From Flavobacterium flavigenum (lineage in GTDB: Bacteria > Bacteroidota > Bacteroidia > Flavobacteriales > Flavobacteriaceae): 64,000 nucleotides of DNA. The stretch is taken from the NCBI RefSeq assembly GCF_027111255.2, contig NZ_CP114285.2, positions 5,208,001 to 5,272,000 of the forward strand, in the 5' to 3' direction. Positions 48,128-56,862 of the stretch are shown in pieces (position 1 is the stretch's first letter; each line of letters begins with the position of its first letter). Position numbers and translations under genes: made by a program. The notes beneath the pieces were generated by a model. It searched no databases and had not been told where the DNA came from. It saw only the letters and a list, made by a program, of their open reading frames with translations.

Positions 48128-48356
48128 AGCTATTTCCTGCTGTACACTATATCTTTTGTAGCGAACACCGCTACAAAAGGATGACGTTCCCATCAGGGCT
48201 AAATAAGAAATTTAGGTTTTTTTATCGCCTCTATGCTATTGATTATTAATGACAACAAGGCCTTATGGATGATAGAGCTTAGAATGATTTAGGTATTAAA
48301 GATTTTGTTTTCATAAGCCAACAAGAAAGGATTCGTGCAGGAGCTGGGGCTCTGTA
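48128..48356 (+). repeat. Interspersed repeat copy A (core hairpin plus right half)
   Basis: The core is a hairpin CTTTTGTAGCG (48153-48163) / CGCTACAAAAG (48169-48179), then CCCATCAGGGCTAAATAAG and a 150-base tail. The tail (AATTTAGGTTTTTTTATCGC, GACAACAAGGCCTTATGGAT, TTTTCATAAGCC) is shared with copies C and D. The left terminal repeat of C and D is not present. The stem differs from other copies but pairs perfectly. The rest of this 450-base gap (48357-48488) holds a weak trace of the small repeat family at 48430-48486. Confidence 0.7.
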
Positions 48357-48488
48357 GATTAATATAGCGGAGAGATTTTTTAAATAATTTATTCTAAAGA
48401 TAATCAAAAACTGTAATTGTCTGGTTAAGAAAGCCTGGTAATCAATTTAGCGCAGATAATATTGTGCGATTTGTACGTCTGTGGGGCT

Positions 48489-49298
48489 TTAATTTTCAAT
48501 CCAGCTATAGAATTTGATGTTGTTCCAGCCATAAATAGAAATACTCACTCCATCATTTTTTTTAATATTTTTAGCAGCATAATTGTTTAAAATAGCCGCC
48601 AGTTTGCTAAATTCCTGTGCATTACTATATTTAAAAAATTTGCTAGGATGATTGACCCAATTTCCACTAGTTGTTTCAGGATAAGGGATTCTTCCTTCGC
48701 CTTCGAACTCAAATTCTGTAAAATCCGGATTTTGCTTTATTAAGGCATAAAAATCATTATAAATTTGTGTGTTATCTTTATTTGTTCCGCAAAGGTAGGC
48801 AAATGAGTTTGTCGGGATTCTAAAAGTTTTGTTGTATAGTGAAGTTGTGAAATGCTTTTCGAGGGATGTAATAGCTATCTTTTGGTCATTAATCTCTATG
48901 GAATACTGATCAATTTTATCTCCGTTTATAAACGTAATTTTATTTGTGTTTTCCGGTAAGTCAATGTAGGATATTGCTGGTCCAATTGCAGTAAAACAGC
49001 CATTCGGTTCTGCTATTTTGTCGAGTCGAACGATGAGTTCGTTTCCTTTTGCAAACTGAGTAGTACTTATACCAAAATTGATGCAGGGAAATTCCTCTTC
49101 GGTAATTAATTTTAATTTTAAAACAGGTGATTGTGAGAAGTCTGTAGGATATACTTCCTCCGGCATAAAATTAATAGCCGGTACATTTGAAGTTTTGGTA
49201 ATGTATTCACGATAGTCGGAATTATCGATCTTGTTGTCATCAGAACTGCAGGCATTAATCATAAATCCAATCAGAATCAGTAATGTAATTTTTTTCAT
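48489..49298 (-). CDS. Hypothetical lipoprotein
   Basis: The 269-residue protein has a lipoprotein signal (KKITLLILIGFMINACSS, Cys17). The mature part has two pairs of Cys (FPCINFGI, PNGCFTAIG) and Trp/Tyr-rich segments near the end (SGNWVNHPSKFFKYS). No domain is recognised. It stands alone between repeat copies A and B. Transfer is possible but not shown. Confidence 0.65.
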   Translation of the reverse strand: MKKITLLILIGFMINACSSDDNKIDNSDYREYITKTSNVPAINFMPEEVYPTDFSQSPVLKLKLITEEEFPCINFGISTTQFAKGNELIVRLDKIAEPNGCFTAIGPAISYIDLPENTNKITFINGDKIDQYSIEINDQKIAITSLEKHFTTSLYNKTFRIPTNSFAYLCGTNKDNTQIYNDFYALIKQNPDFTEFEFEGEGRIPYPETTSGNWVNHPSKFFKYSNAQEFSKLAAILNNYAAKNIKKNDGVSISIYGWNNIKFYSWIEN

Positions 49299-49436
49299 AA
49301 GAGTTGTTTTATCTACATAGATGATTTTTTTTACAAAAAGTTGCGTATAAGCTATGTATAAAATAGGATATTAATTTTAATACTTGCCTGTTATTTATAA
49401 TATTAGCACTAACGTTGTGAATCTGTACGGTCGGAA

Positions 49437-49655
49437 TCTATAATAGATATTTTAAAAACGATATAAATCGTTCCAGCCCACGCTCCCGAACGAATCCTTT
49501 CTTGTGGCTTTTAAAACCTAAATTTCATCATGAGCAAAAAATTACTTTTCATAATGACTTTTAGTCCCGCTGTCCTTCCAATCTTTTATTTTTTAAAGAA
49601 AAAAATAAAAGGATTTTCCCTCCCATCGGGGCTAAATAAGAAATTTAGGTATTAA
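49437..49655 (+). repeat. Interspersed repeat copy B (left half)
   Basis: Starts with the terminal repeat CCCGAACGAATCCTTTCTTG (one mismatch to copy C's CGCACGAATCCTTTCGTG part), passes through TAGTCCCGCTGTCCTTCC and the AT-stem hairpin (CTTTTATTTTTT 49583-49594 / AAAAAATAAAAG 49600-49611) and ends at GGGGCTAAATAAG. The right part is missing; the next gene ends directly after it. A trace of the small repeat family lies at 49403-49435. Confidence 0.7.
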
Positions 49656-50411
49656 TTAGTAAAACAGATAATCTGCAACATAGTCATCATCTTTATTAAT
49701 ACTGGTTGGGAAATTATTACTATTATATTCTAAAGAGTTAGTTGTATATTTTGTATTTGGTTCTGATGAATAACTATACGATATTTGGTTCTGCATATTT
49801 CCTGAATTGGTTGAAAATCCGCTATTATGCATAGAATCATAAAAAAATCCAAATAAAATTAACTTATTATAACCAGTAACATTCTTTAAAGGATGGTTCT
49901 TATTATCATAATGAAATATGATTGAACTTTTAGGTGAATTTCCAGTCAAAAATTCGAATTGGCTTATTTCCTGATTGTCTATTTTAAATCTGCCTGTATA
50001 ATTGTAATAGCTGTTATAATCTGCAACATATGAAAACTCTACTGTCCCATTGGCGTTATAAATAAAATCAACAGTTACAGGTGCATCAAGATATTTTTTA
50101 AAACGTTTAAGTGTCCCGTCAGGATAGTATTCAAAATTAACGTATTGTAACAATTCATTTTCACTATTTGGATTTTGATACCATTCTATTTTTACTATAT
50201 TGTCGCCCTGATATGTGAATACTTTTTTTTGTCGGTTACTTTTTTGCTGTAGTAATTTGTTTCCATCATAAGTAAAAATAGTTTCATAAGTTGTACCGTA
50301 ATTATGTGTTACTATTTTCTTCAATAAAATGTTTGAGGAATCAGTTGTGTTATTATCATTAGTACATGATAAAAAGAATGAAAGGCATAGTAAAAAAATA
50401 ATTTTCTTCAT
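49656..50411 (-). CDS. Hypothetical lipoprotein with RHS/YD-like strand repeats
   Basis: The 251-residue protein starts at the ATG 50411 (KKIIFLLCLSFFLSCTND, Cys16 lipobox). The frame can be read further up to 50585, but that part is repeat DNA. The mature part has successive beta strands of the form YDGNKLLQQKSNRQKKVFTY, YYPDGTLKRFKKYLD and YNANGTVEFSYVADY, like RHS/YD-type or DUF4595-like folds of Bacteroidetes surface lipoproteins. Function unknown. It is preceded by repeat copy c. Confidence 0.65.
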   Translation of the reverse strand: MKKIIFLLCLSFFLSCTNDNNTTDSSNILLKKIVTHNYGTTYETIFTYDGNKLLQQKSNRQKKVFTYQGDNIVKIEWYQNPNSENELLQYVNFEYYPDGTLKRFKKYLDAPVTVDFIYNANGTVEFSYVADYNSYYNYTGRFKIDNQEISQFEFLTGNSPKSSIIFHYDNKNHPLKNVTGYNKLILFGFFYDSMHNSGFSTNSGNMQNQISYSYSSEPNTKYTTNSLEYNSNNFPTSINKDDDYVADYLFY

Positions 50412-50459
50412 AGGTTTGGTTTCGGATTTACTGGATAAGATATGGATAGGAATGCATTT

Positions 50460-50532
50460 TGTACTCGCAAAGTAAAGCAAAAATAATTTGCCCCACGCTC
50501 CGATAGCGCAGAATTGCATTCTGTGCCCACCA
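50460..50532 (-). repeat. Small palindromic repeat, copy c
   Basis: On the minus strand: GGGCACAGAATGCAATTCTG, with stem CAGAAT-GCA-ATTCTG (50509-50523), followed by CGCTATCGG and then GCTTTACTTTGCGAG near the distal end. Same family as 50664-50729, 58064-58180 and 58642-58716. Confidence 0.65.
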
Positions 50533-50663
50533 ACTAAATAAGAAAATTGTCTTATAATCTGATAAAATGTCAAACAAAACCACATCTAAAATATTTTCTA
50601 AACCTAATATAATTTAGTGCTGAAGTATAATATTTGTATTAAACAATTCTACATGTTTTGTTA

Positions 50664-50729
50664 GCTTTACTTTGCGGGCACAGAATACAATTCTGCGCTA
50701 TCATTGTGCATAAATCTGCGCGATTGGGG
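50664..50729 (+). repeat. Small palindromic repeat, copy d
   Basis: GCTTTACTTTGCGGGCACAG, with stem CAGAAT-ACA-ATTCTG (50681-50695), then CGCTATCATTGTGCATAAAT and CTGCGCGATTGGGG. Inverted relative to copy c. Confidence 0.65.
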
Positions 50730-50756
50730 TATTTTGTAAACGATGTAAATCGTTCC

Positions 50757-51066
50757 AGCCCATGCTCCCGCACGAATCCTTTCGTGTGGCTTTTGAAACC
50801 TAAATTTTATCATGAGCATAAAATTACTTTTCATAATAGCTTTTAGTCCCGCTGTCCTTCCAATCTTTTATTTTTTAAAGAAAAAAATAAAAGGATTTTC
50901 CCTCACATCGGGGCTAGACAAGAAATTTAGTTTTTTTATAGCCTTTATGTTATTGATTAATCAGGACAACAAGGTCTTATGGATGATAGAGCTTAGAAAT
51001 GATTTAGGTATTAGATATTCTATTTTCATAAGCCCGCACGAAAGGATTCGTGTGGGATTGGGGCTT
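50757..51066. repeat. MITE-like repeat copy C (310 bp, complete)
   Basis: Long terminal inverted repeats (about 40 bp): CCCGCACGAATCCTTTCGTG at the left (50767-50786) and CGAAAGGATTCGTGTGGGA at the right (51039-51057). In the middle lie TAGTCCCGCTGTCCTTCC, the AT-stem hairpin (50865-50876 / 50882-50893) and the tail shared with A and D. It has no coding capacity. This is the best full copy in the window. Confidence 0.75.
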
Positions 51067-51078
51067 TAAGTTTGCCTA

Positions 51079-51603
51079 TCACGTTGGTTTAGTAGCAGTT
51101 CTCTGTCTTATTTCCACTTGGCAATTAATTCCTGATCGATTTAGATCATCAGCGATTTCTTTAAATTTTGGAAAATGGTTATTCCAAGCTTTTGATTCAT
51201 CAAAGATTATTTTGTCATCTTTATTGACTAGTTCCATTAGTTCTTTTGTAGGGCACTTAATAGCCGATTTAAGTTTTGAAATATCTTTTTTTCTATAAGG
51301 AATTTCTAAAAGCCAGTACTCTTCAATATTTTGAATTTTTAGTTCAAAATGATGAATCCAATCAACGAAAGGAGCAGATCCTTCAAATTCAGCAATTTTT
51401 CCATCTTTACTAATTAGCAAACGTCCAACTCCGATCCAATTCGTTCTTTGATTCCAATCCAGATGCTTTTCTTTTTCTTTACACCACAATAATGAGAAAC
51501 AGTATTTATGTTCCTCAATTCCCTCTGTTAAAACAATCATTTCTTCTTCAAAATCTTGCTGATTAATCCAATAATTTGCCTTTTCTATTATTTGAGTTTT
51601 CAT
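51079..51603 (-). CDS. Possible immunity protein (YrhB/Imm35-like), orphan
   Basis: The 174-residue protein starts at the ATG 51603 (MKTQIIEKANYWINQQDFEE; the frame can be extended to 51756 but upstream residues look like noise). It has a strand-rich core, YCFSLLWCKEKEKHLDWNQR, VGRLLISKDGKIAEFEGSAP, like YrhB/Imm35 immunity domains. Its C-terminal half (LKSAIKCPTKELMELVNKDD) resembles the ribosomal L7/L12-type helix motif seen in related proteins. No toxin gene is adjacent. The domain assignment is by pattern only. Confidence 0.5.
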   Translation of the reverse strand: MKTQIIEKANYWINQQDFEEEMIVLTEGIEEHKYCFSLLWCKEKEKHLDWNQRTNWIGVGRLLISKDGKIAEFEGSAPFVDWIHHFELKIQNIEEYWLLEIPYRKKDISKLKSAIKCPTKELMELVNKDDKIIFDESKAWNNHFPKFKEIADDLNRSGINCQVEIRQRTATKPT

Positions 51604-51737
51604 TAGGATTTTAAGAATTTCTACTACAGTGAATTTGTGAAAAAAACTTCGTTTGTATTTGATCAAATATAACAAAAAGTTTTGCCAAAATAAGAATTCC
51701 CACGCTCCTACATGAAAGGATTCTTGTGAGAGGAAAA

Positions 51738-51775
51738 TATAAAAAAACACTTGCAAAACGTTTTTACAAGTGTTT
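51738..51775 (-). terminator. Terminator of the NHL-T9SS gene
   Basis: AAACACTTG (51745-51753) pairs with CAAGTGTTT (51767-51775); the minus strand then has a T-run. Confidence 0.75.
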
Positions 51776-51843
51776 AATTAAATTTTTATCTAAATAATCT
51801 TATCGCTTATTTACGATTTGATCTATTGTAGTAGTATAAGGAA

Positions 51844-52884
51844 TTATCTTATTATTATCTTTTTTGAGATATTACCTATCTTTAAAATATAATTTCCTGT
51901 TTGTAAATCGGAGACAATTAATTTATCTTCTACAATCTCTGATGCATTATAGGATTTAACAAGTCTTCCGTTTATGCCAAATAATTCAATTTTTTTTGAA
52001 TTCAAATCGATATTTTTAATGTAAACAAATTCACTGGAAGGATTGGGGTAAACAACCAGTTCATTTTGTTTATCAATATCATTCAATCCTAAGGTAGGTA
52101 AAGATATTTTGCTAACTTTATTTAAACCTGAACCTTGTCTGGCAACATATAATTCATTATTTCTTATTGTTATCCCATAAGCACTTCCTAGGCCAGATGA
52201 AAAAACACTTTGCGAGCCGTCTGCACCACCATTTGCCAAAAGATAAATACTTCCTCCAAAGCCAGTAGAGACATATAAATCTCCATTAGTATTTAACGTT
52301 AAATCATAAGGACTATTAATCCCTGTTATAAGATCAGTGACAGTTCCGGATGGTGATATTTTTACTACTTTATTTGCAGAGCCCCCACAAGCGACAAGTA
52401 AGTCACCGTTGGCATCAAAAGTAAGACCCCTAGGGGTTTTTAAACCTGATTTAAAAGTTGTTATGGTACCGGATGGAAAATCAATTTTTTTAATATTTCC
52501 AGGTCCGCTTTCTGAAAAATAAACAGCTCCTGAAGCATCAATTGCAACGCCATAGGCATTCCCAATTGCAGAATAATTGGTAATTGTTCCTGCCTGAGTT
52601 ACTTTTGCTACACTAGTAAAGAACTCGCTGGGAGCCCAAATATTACCGTTACCATCTAAAGTAATTTGATTGGGAGAGCCTTCTAAGCGATTCGTAATTG
52701 TTGTTTTATTACCTAATAAATCAACTTTAATGATCTTGTAATTTAGATAATCTCCAATAAATAAATTTCCTTGACTGTCAAATACGATTCCCGATGGGGG
52801 ACTGATAGAAGTAACGTAGTCTGTAACAGTTTGTGCACTTACTGTAAATGCACTAATTAAAAAAAAAAGTAAAGTTTTTTTCAT
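51844..52884 (-). CDS. Secreted NHL-type beta-propeller with T9SS sorting domain
   Basis: The 346-residue protein has a signal peptide (KKTLLFFLISAFTVSAQ, cut near 18), five to six propeller blades of about 40 residues (SPPSGIVFDSQGNLFIGDYL; GNAYGVAIDASGAVYFSES; LKTPRGLTFDANGDLLVACG; INSPYDLTLNTNGDLYVSTG) and a C-terminal type A sorting domain (ELVVYPNPSSEFVYIKN ... SDLQTGNYILKI). It should be exported across the outer membrane by the type IX system and anchored at the surface or released. Ligand unknown. Single gene, with its own terminator. Confidence 0.88.
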   Translation of the reverse strand: MKKTLLFFLISAFTVSAQTVTDYVTSISPPSGIVFDSQGNLFIGDYLNYKIIKVDLLGNKTTITNRLEGSPNQITLDGNGNIWAPSEFFTSVAKVTQAGTITNYSAIGNAYGVAIDASGAVYFSESGPGNIKKIDFPSGTITTFKSGLKTPRGLTFDANGDLLVACGGSANKVVKISPSGTVTDLITGINSPYDLTLNTNGDLYVSTGFGGSIYLLANGGADGSQSVFSSGLGSAYGITIRNNELYVARQGSGLNKVSKISLPTLGLNDIDKQNELVVYPNPSSEFVYIKNIDLNSKKIELFGINGRLVKSYNASEIVEDKLIVSDLQTGNYILKIGNISKKIIIR

Positions 52885-53178
52885 TTTTGAATATGTTAAT
52901 TAAGTTGCTAAATTAGTAATTAAATTCTTATTTAGAAAAGCACAAACATTTATAATTATATTAATTTTTTGACAAAATTGTAAAGCATTATTGCTGAGCT
53001 ACTTAAAATTTAAGTTACGATATTGAACGAAATTTTCTGAATTGTATAATCCTTCTATTTGAAAATCCGCTCTTTCAAGTGTTGTTATCAAAGCTGCGAA
53101 AATCTCTCCGGCTTTGCGCCATTTTAAATTTTGTTATAAACGAAAACTTGTCAAAAGTCTCCGATTTTTAAACTAAAA

Positions 53179-53263
53179 TCAATACAGATTATATTCTGTA
53201 AATGATTTTAGGTTTAAAACGCCTACAACAGGAGTATCTGCTTTTTGAACAGTTAATAATCCC
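53179..53263 (-). pseudogene. C-terminal remnant of RAYT transposase
   Basis: On the minus strand it reads GLLTVQKADTPVVGVLNLKS then FTEYNLY and TGA (53181-53179), nearly the same as GLLTVEKADNPVVDVLNLKS FTKYNLY in the copy at 56504. Everything upstream of GLL is cut away by repeat D. Confidence 0.7.
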
Positions 53264-53562
53264 AGCTCCCGCGAATCCTTTCGTGTGGCTTTTGAAACCT
53301 AAATTTTATCATGAGCAGAAAATTACTTTTTCACAATAGCTTTTTAGTCCCGCTGTCCTTCCAATCTTTTATTTTTTAAAGAAAAAAATAAAAGGATTTT
53401 CCCTCCCATCGGGGCTAAATAAGAAATTTAGGTTTTTTTATCGCCTCTATGCTATTGATTATTCAGGAAAGCAAGGTCTTATGGATGATACAGCTTAGTA
53501 TGTTTCGGTATAAGAGATTCTGTTTTCATAAGCCCCCACGAAAGGGTTCGTGATGGAGAGGG
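53264..53562. repeat. MITE-like repeat copy D (299 bp)
   Basis: Left terminal repeat CCCGCGAATCCTTTCGTG, right terminal repeat CCCCACGAAAGGGTTCGTG, with the TAGTCCCGCTGTCCTTCC core and the AT-stem hairpin (53366-53377 / 53383-53394) and the same tail as copies A and C. It lies where the RAYT gene body should be. Flanks AACAGTTAATAATCCC and GGGATTATTACTGTT are themselves inverted. Confidence 0.7.
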
Positions 53563-53633
53563 GATTATTACTGTTTAAAAACACTTCGTAAAAAGTACGG
53601 AGACTTTAAGAGGTTTAGAATTATAAGGTGGTC

Positions 53634-53673
53634 AAAAAAAAAATTGCGCAAAGTCTATCTTGACATTTGCGCA
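53634..53673 (-). terminator. Terminator built from the repeat arm
   Basis: TGCGCAAA (53645-53652) pairs exactly with TTTGCGCA (53666-53673), and ten T follow on the minus strand. It lies 53 bases after the stop codon of the delta-60 gene, so the mobile-element arm provides its terminator. The same segment at 57277-57300 is degenerate. Confidence 0.65.
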
Positions 53674-53725
53674 GCTTTTTATAAGGAATACTTCAGAGAG
53701 TGAAACCACCAACTACGCCCAGCAC

Positions 53726-56233
53726 CTACTTTTTAACAAACCGCATCACACCATCGCCCAGTTCCGTGCTCACCCGCATTAGATAGCTTCCATTAGCAAG
53801 TGTTGTAACATTCACACCACCTTGGGGTCCGGGTATTACATTTTCAAGTACCGACTGCCCTAAAAGATTATACACTGTTACCGACTGAATATTAGCTTGT
53901 TTGGGATTACTGATAAATACCATATCGCCCGCAGGAACAGGATAAAGCGCCAATTCAATCGTTTCAAATGATATAGTATGCAAAGACGTCTGCACCGTCA
54001 CCACCGAAGTATTCGTCACAACAGGGAGATTGTAGTCAAAATAAATCGAAGCTGTATTCTCTAGCGCAGCACCTTCTGCAAGTGAATTCAATGAACGAAT
54101 TTTAAAAACCAAATAGCCATCATTATTCTCATCAGCAAACCCAAGCTGTATGTTGCTGAACATAAACTCGACCTGATTACCTTGTATCACGCGGGTAGTA
54201 AAAGGATGGCTACCGTCTACCGGACTCAAACTAGCGATATCAAATTTAGTGGTATCAATCATATCGGTCACCTTAATATTTTGCGCCGATGCAGTACCCA
54301 AATTCTCGAATCGGATGCGGTAATACATATAATCACCTACATGTTCGGGGCGTACATGGTCACCTCCGAGGCAAATTTTATCGTTAGGGTCAAACGAATT
54401 TACTACCGTTTGTTCCAATGTCGCTTCATTATTCGTCGCAACTTCGTCTTGGGCAATGTTTACCTCTGCTGAAAATTTCAATACATCATTGCTGTTCAGT
54501 GGTGGCGTATCGGTAGGGGTGTTCAAGTTTAATTTTACAATATATTCAACTTCAGATAACGGTAATAAACCCGCAATATTCCATGTCACAGAGCCAAAAC
54601 CTGCGCTTGCGGCCAAAGGGGTACTTTGGATGTATTCCGCCCTAGCGGCATCGTACGCAAATCGTACAGTACCTGTTGCCGTTTGATTGCCATTGTTCTT
54701 AACCAAAACTTTATAATAGGCATCAAAACCTGGTCTCGCTGTGTTAATTGGCACTATCACAACCGACAAATCATGGTGGATTCCAACTGCGGTCACACAG
54801 AAATTCTGGTTTGCATAATTCGTTGCCGATGGCATATTCAGACTGATACTTGATGGCGAAACGCTGAACCAAGTCGAATTGTCAAGTATGGGCGTGATAA
54901 CACTTGTGCCATTTTTGAGCATTACGCTATGGTAACCATTGGAACTGGAATAATAAAAACTTTGGTTCGTACCGTTTACCAGTTTGTACTTAAGATACGG
55001 AAATCCGGGATCGGCATCCGTACACCCATTATTTTGCATGTCCAATCGGGTATAGCCGTTTACAAGGTAGCTATCTGTACCGAGCAAGCGAATCATGTTG
55101 GTCTTATTAAACTGACCTCCAATATCTCCATAATCACCACAGTGCAAGATCATACCGTTAGGTTGCTGCACTACCCTGCGTACCTCCGAGTATTCTGTAA
55201 CCCTAACGCTAGTACCAGCCGTCGATGGCGAAAAAGAATAAGTTACTGAACCGTTTGGTAACAGCATAGCAATACCATAAATACTGCTCGCGCTAAAATT
55301 ACCTCCAATCAGGATATTGCCGTTAGGTCGCACCAAAATGTCATTTATTACAGGATCTGTGTCATATATTGGGGATGTAAACGTGTTGTCATAACTTCCG
55401 TCGGGGTGCAGTCGTGCTAAGCTCTTAGAATTGTTACCGTCGCAAGAATCGAACCTTCCGCCCACCAGTATTTTTCCGTCAGGCTGTAATGCCAATGAAG
55501 ACGTATAACCATTACGACCTGTAAAACCGCTGTTGATATCAAATGTTGGATCTATTGTGCCGTTGGCATTTAGTTTCTCAAGATGGAGGGACGTCCCAAC
55601 CCCTCCAGGGTCCGGCATGCGTATTGAGCCGGCTACAATCAACTTGCCATCTGGCAATACCAATACGGCAATGCACTGCTCTATTTCGGGATGCTCATCA
55701 TAAAAAGTGGTATCTAAAGCACCATCGGCGGTCAGGCGAAGCAGTTTTTTAGAAGAGTCATTTCCAACCAGTAGCTTCCCGTCTGGCAACAAGTTCAAAC
55801 AGTAGATATAAGAAGACGCTGGCAAAGCTGGCGTGTCGAAGGTTGTATCAATACTACCGTCGGTGTTTAGCCGAATCATAGGTTTGATTACACCTGCTAC
55901 AGTAAATTGGGACCCCAATATAATTTTGCCATCAGACTGTATCACTATCGGACATTTATGATTATTTGCCGTATTATCGGTCAATACCTTAAAAGTAGCA
56001 TCACTTGAACCGTCTCCATTGAGTCGTTCTATGGTTCGCGTCCATCCCGTTTTGGAATCATATTGGGTAGCCTCAATGACAATTTTGCCGTCGGACTGAA
56101 GCGCCATATCGTTGACTTGTTTTTCATAATTATTCCAAACCGTAGCAGGAATGAATCCCGGATCGGCACTAGCCGCATTTTGCGCTTGAGATAAAGCAGG
56201 AAGCAATAAAAGTAAAAGTAATAGTTTTCGCAT
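53726..56233 (-). CDS. T9SS-secreted protein with delta-60 repeats
   Basis: The 835-residue protein has a signal peptide (RKLLLLLLLLPALSQAQ) and, from 19 to about 385, a run of delta-60 repeats (LQSDGKIVI; VIQSDGKIILGSQF; LLPDGKLLVGND; LQPDGKILVGGRFD; DGSIDTTF), which form a propeller. A DUF-type repeat region follows (FDPNDKICLGGDHVRPEHVG ... SIYFDYNLPVVTNTSVVTVQ, about 620-755), and a T9SS type A sorting domain ends it (ELALYPVPAGDMVFISN ... LANGSYLMRVS). Such proteins are secreted and surface-exposed. Its GC and codon use are visibly higher than the flanking genes, suggesting transfer. Confidence 0.88.
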   Translation of the reverse strand: MRKLLLLLLLLPALSQAQNAASADPGFIPATVWNNYEKQVNDMALQSDGKIVIEATQYDSKTGWTRTIERLNGDGSSDATFKVLTDNTANNHKCPIVIQSDGKIILGSQFTVAGVIKPMIRLNTDGSIDTTFDTPALPASSYIYCLNLLPDGKLLVGNDSSKKLLRLTADGALDTTFYDEHPEIEQCIAVLVLPDGKLIVAGSIRMPDPGGVGTSLHLEKLNANGTIDPTFDINSGFTGRNGYTSSLALQPDGKILVGGRFDSCDGNNSKSLARLHPDGSYDNTFTSPIYDTDPVINDILVRPNGNILIGGNFSASSIYGIAMLLPNGSVTYSFSPSTAGTSVRVTEYSEVRRVVQQPNGMILHCGDYGDIGGQFNKTNMIRLLGTDSYLVNGYTRLDMQNNGCTDADPGFPYLKYKLVNGTNQSFYYSSSNGYHSVMLKNGTSVITPILDNSTWFSVSPSSISLNMPSATNYANQNFCVTAVGIHHDLSVVIVPINTARPGFDAYYKVLVKNNGNQTATGTVRFAYDAARAEYIQSTPLAASAGFGSVTWNIAGLLPLSEVEYIVKLNLNTPTDTPPLNSNDVLKFSAEVNIAQDEVATNNEATLEQTVVNSFDPNDKICLGGDHVRPEHVGDYMYYRIRFENLGTASAQNIKVTDMIDTTKFDIASLSPVDGSHPFTTRVIQGNQVEFMFSNIQLGFADENNDGYLVFKIRSLNSLAEGAALENTASIYFDYNLPVVTNTSVVTVQTSLHTISFETIELALYPVPAGDMVFISNPKQANIQSVTVYNLLGQSVLENVIPGPQGGVNVTTLANGSYLMRVSTELGDGVMRFVKK

Positions 56234-56741
56234 GTTTCAGATTTTGACCAAAGATAGTAAAGTAATGATATGAAACGCATTTAAATTGCAAGTGATGTGG
56301 AAGTTGAACTGGCTCGTTTACAACGAGTCCCTATTTACTTTTGAAAACCAAATAAAGCGTTTGCAACGCGGCTTTTTAGATAGATTACCTAAATATTAAA
56401 ATTTATATTGACCATTTATTTTAGTAGTTACAAACTCCCTGCGCCATTTTAAATTTTGTTATAAATGAAAACTCGTCAAAAGTCTCCGACTTTACAACTA
56501 AGTTCAATAAAGATTATATTTTGTAAATGATTTCAGGTTTAAAACATCTACAACAGGATTATCTGCTTTTTCAACAGTTAATAATCCCGAATTATCAACA
56601 TGATTACTTGCACTTGAATAAATATAATCTGATGGTTTTGCCACAAGACCAGACCACAAAAGGATTGAAATGTATATAATCTAATTTATACCACATAAAA
56701 TCATTTGAATAAATTTCTTCAGCATGATTTCCGTATTGCCA

Positions 56742-56771
56742 CCCGAGCCTGAAAGGCGAACTGACGAAGTA
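56742..56771 (-). repeat. 30-bp insertion inside RAYT gene, in frame
   Basis: TACTTCGTCAGTTCGCCTTT followed by CAGGCTCGGG sits between TTC (Phe) and TGG (Trp) of the conserved YQF-W motif, adding YFVSSPFRLG. It resembles short interspersed flavobacterial repeats. Relatives have YQFW without it. Confidence 0.55.
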
Positions 56772-56834
56772 GAATTGATAGTCTTTATTTCTGCTGTGGC
56801 TTTGTGTTGCTAATTTAAAACGTTCCAACATCCA

Positions 56835-56862
56835 TTGGCTTCGCCGAACCACTTCGTTAGGT
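56835..56862 (-). repeat. 28-bp insertion inside RAYT gene, frame-breaking
   Basis: ACCTAACGAAGTGGTTCGGC followed by GAAGCCAA lies between GAA (Glu) and TGG (Trp) of the conserved SRKE-WML motif. It brings a TAA and shifts the frame. Its inverse contains the mini-hairpin GGC-TTC-GCC. It shares an ACTTCGT-type core with the 30-bp insert. Confidence 0.55.

Larger units (their letters stand above)
53069..53703 (-). mobile_element. Remnant of a RAYT element, body replaced by repeat D
   Basis: The outer arms (left 53069-53170, right 53583-53703) are inverted repeats of each other and homologous to the arms of the full RAYT element at 56439-57332. Examples are TTGCGCCATTTTAAATTTTG on the left and GTACGGAGACTTTAAGAGG on the right. 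The left part still codes for the last 27 residues of the transposase; the rest of the gene is missing and repeat D sits in its place. The 841-base gap 52885-53725 holds nothing else recognisable. Confidence 0.65.

Noticed and set aside
50412-50585. N-terminal extension of the lipoprotein gene (MWFCLTFYQIIRQFSYL...)
   Set aside because: This part is repeat copy c read as protein; the real start is the ATG at 50411, which gives a proper lipoprotein signal.
51604-51756. N-terminal extension of the immunity-like gene
   Set aside because: Hydrophobic, Phe-rich text over an AT-rich leader; the ATG at 51603 fits the domain start.
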